Source of the DNA: CBDBDZ01 sp965204215
GTDB lineage: Bacteria; Pseudomonadota; Gammaproteobacteria; Pseudomonadales; GM7GCV1
DNA: 64,000 nucleotides
Direction: 5' to 3'
Assembly: GCA_965204215.1 (NCBI GenBank)
Contig: CBDBDZ010000013.1
Span: 620,001-684,000 of the forward strand
The notes under the pieces: generated by a model
What the model saw: the letters and a program-made list of their open reading frames with translations, nothing else
Database searches by the model: none
Told to the model about the DNA's origin: nothing
In this document: piece after piece, positions 63,032 to 64,000 of the stretch
Layout of the letters: each line of letters opens with the position of its first letter
Position numbering within the stretch: the first letter of the stretch is position 1
Made by a program: the position numbers and the translations under genes

Positions 63032-63061
63032 GAAATGAGTATTGACTATTGATTGTTTGGG

Positions 63062-64000
63062 TTATTTGGCGAGGCGAATACCAAAAAATTGCCATTGAAG
63101 CTGGGGTTGGAAAAAATTACGATAAGTCTGTCTGCTATGGCCTTCAGGCGTGGCAGTTGAGGCGCCTCGCAATACCATTTGGTTAATCATAAACTTGCCA
63201 TTGTATTCGCCAACCGCACCTTCGCTGATGGTGAAGTTGGGGTAGGGGCTATAGGCTGAACTCGTCCATTCCCAACGCTTACCCCAATTCAGATTAGGTG
63301 ATGCTACTTCCCATTCAAATTCGGTAGGTAGGCGGCAATTGCACCAACTGGCAAAGGCATTAGCTTCATAATAAGATGTATGGCAAACCATAGCATCGGG
63401 GTCTACTGGTTGTAATCCTGCCAATGTATAGTAGTACCATTGGTTGTCAATATTATGCCAATATAGTGGATGTGTTATTTGATTTTCGGTTACCCAATTC
63501 CAACCATCATCCAGCCAGTATTGGCATTGTTGATATCCACCAGCTTCAATAAATTCAATATATTCAGCATTGGTGACCAGGCTTTTAGCGATTTGATAGT
63601 CATGTAAATACACTGTGTGAACGCCTAATTCATTGTCAAAACAAAAGTCATCACCACTGTAGCCTATGGAATAATTGCCGCATTCAACTGATAACCAACC
63701 TGATTCTGTATTATGGTCAGCGACCAAATAACTGTCGGGGTGGTAAACAGGATGGGTGGGATTTAACGCAAATGTGTATTTTAAATCTGTCAGTAGCAAT
63801 TCCTGATGCTGTTGTTCATGGTTCATTCCCAATATTACTAATTTTTGTATTTGATTGTTGCATTGGTTATTCAAAAGAGATTGCATATGCTGATCAACAT
63901 ACTTGCGATATTGGTAAATTTCATCGACAGTAGGTCTGGTCATAATACCGCGTTCACAGCGTAAACTGCGTTTACCCAGACTTTGATAGTAGCTGTTAAA
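63062..64000 (-). CDS. egtB: Ergothioneine biosynthesis protein EgtB, N terminus off the window
   Basis: About 312 residues are visible and the frame stays open to the right edge. An ATG at 63943 is internal: the upstream 19 codons read SLGKRSLRCERGIMTRPTVD, matching EgtB. The iron-ligand motif is GMNHEQQHQELLLTDLKYTF (DinB-like part), and the C-terminal FGE-sulfatase domain shows LPTEFEWEVASP and FFGIRLAK. EgtB joins hercynine with a cysteine-containing thiol through sulfoxide formation. egtD follows in the same operon. Confidence 0.9.
   Translation of the reverse strand, partial: FNSYYQSLGKRSLRCERGIMTRPTVDEIYQYRKYVDQHMQSLLNNQCNNQIQKLVILGMNHEQQHQELLLTDLKYTFALNPTHPVYHPDSYLVADHNTESGWLSVECGNYSIGYSGDDFCFDNELGVHTVYLHDYQIAKSLVTNAEYIEFIEAGGYQQCQYWLDDGWNWVTENQITHPLYWHNIDNQWYYYTLAGLQPVDPDAMVCHTSYYEANAFASWCNCRLPTEFEWEVASPNLNWGKRWEWTSSAYSPYPNFTISEGAVGEYNGKFMINQMVLRGASTATPEGHSRQTYRNFFQPQLQWQFFGIRLAK

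Overview
The window is AT-rich bacterial chromosome, dense with genes, and reads as a gammaproteobacterium, probably free-living and marine. The evidence is the lpt/kds lipopolysaccharide operon (calcium/sodium antiporter gene-kdsD-kdsC-lptC-lptA-lptB), rpmF next to fabD/fabG, glnS, priA, htpG and rimO of proteobacterial type, and a C3-sulfonate gene cluster typical of marine bacteria. I cannot name a genus. I found no rRNA genes, intact tRNA genes or CRISPR arrays.

Layout. 1-4.6 kb holds cysS (cut by the window), glnS, a cyclophilin, a DUF1223 protein, mobA and a repeat-rich coiled-coil gene. 4.7-11.7 kb is a mobile scrap-yard: an IS630 inserted in a tyrosine-integrase gene, an IS30, remnants of the integrase control and attachment region, a third DDE element, an HTH scrap and a broken fic gene, with one intact housekeeping gene (ETF-quinone oxidoreductase). 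11.7-18.1 kb is an integron cassette array without an integrase (a CALIN). All its genes are on the minus strand, separated by palindromic attC-like sites; many encode small secreted proteins of one recurring architecture, and others encode a lipocalin-like protein, a DUF4160/DUF2442 pair, a GFA-fold enzyme and a phosphoesterase. An IS4 copy and an IS481-type copy have entered it.

19.4-44 kb is mostly core: a DedA-like/disulfide-reductase fusion, mutM, htpG, rimO, a pnuC-kinase pair behind rpmE, priA, yggS, ppdK, an acyl-CoA dehydrogenase, serB and the lpt operon, then yceD-rpmF-fabD-fabG. The fab run ends in a foreign DUF4143 gene fragment where acpP would be expected. 44-64 kb holds ilvA, an MboI-like methylase-nuclease-methylase restriction system, a putative cysteate/cysteinolate/DHPS catabolic operon (cuyA-hpsN-aminotransferase-racemase), a PF10118 gene, a MITE-like repeat, an ATPase-metA pair, and a long minus-strand unit running egtB-egtD-racemase-like-DUF1800-DUF1501.

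Three points stand out. The sulfonate operon combines HpsN, a DegT aminotransferase, a two-cysteine Asp/Glu racemase and a cysteate lyase, which suggests a route from an amino-alcohol sulfonate through D- and L-cysteate to pyruvate, ammonia and sulfite. The integrase-less cassette array carries a family of secreted proteins, one of which can be restored exactly by removing an IS with its 9-bp target duplication. Two genes, mobA and yggS, have no ATG, GTG or TTG at the start position predicted by homology, and both have an ATA codon exactly there.
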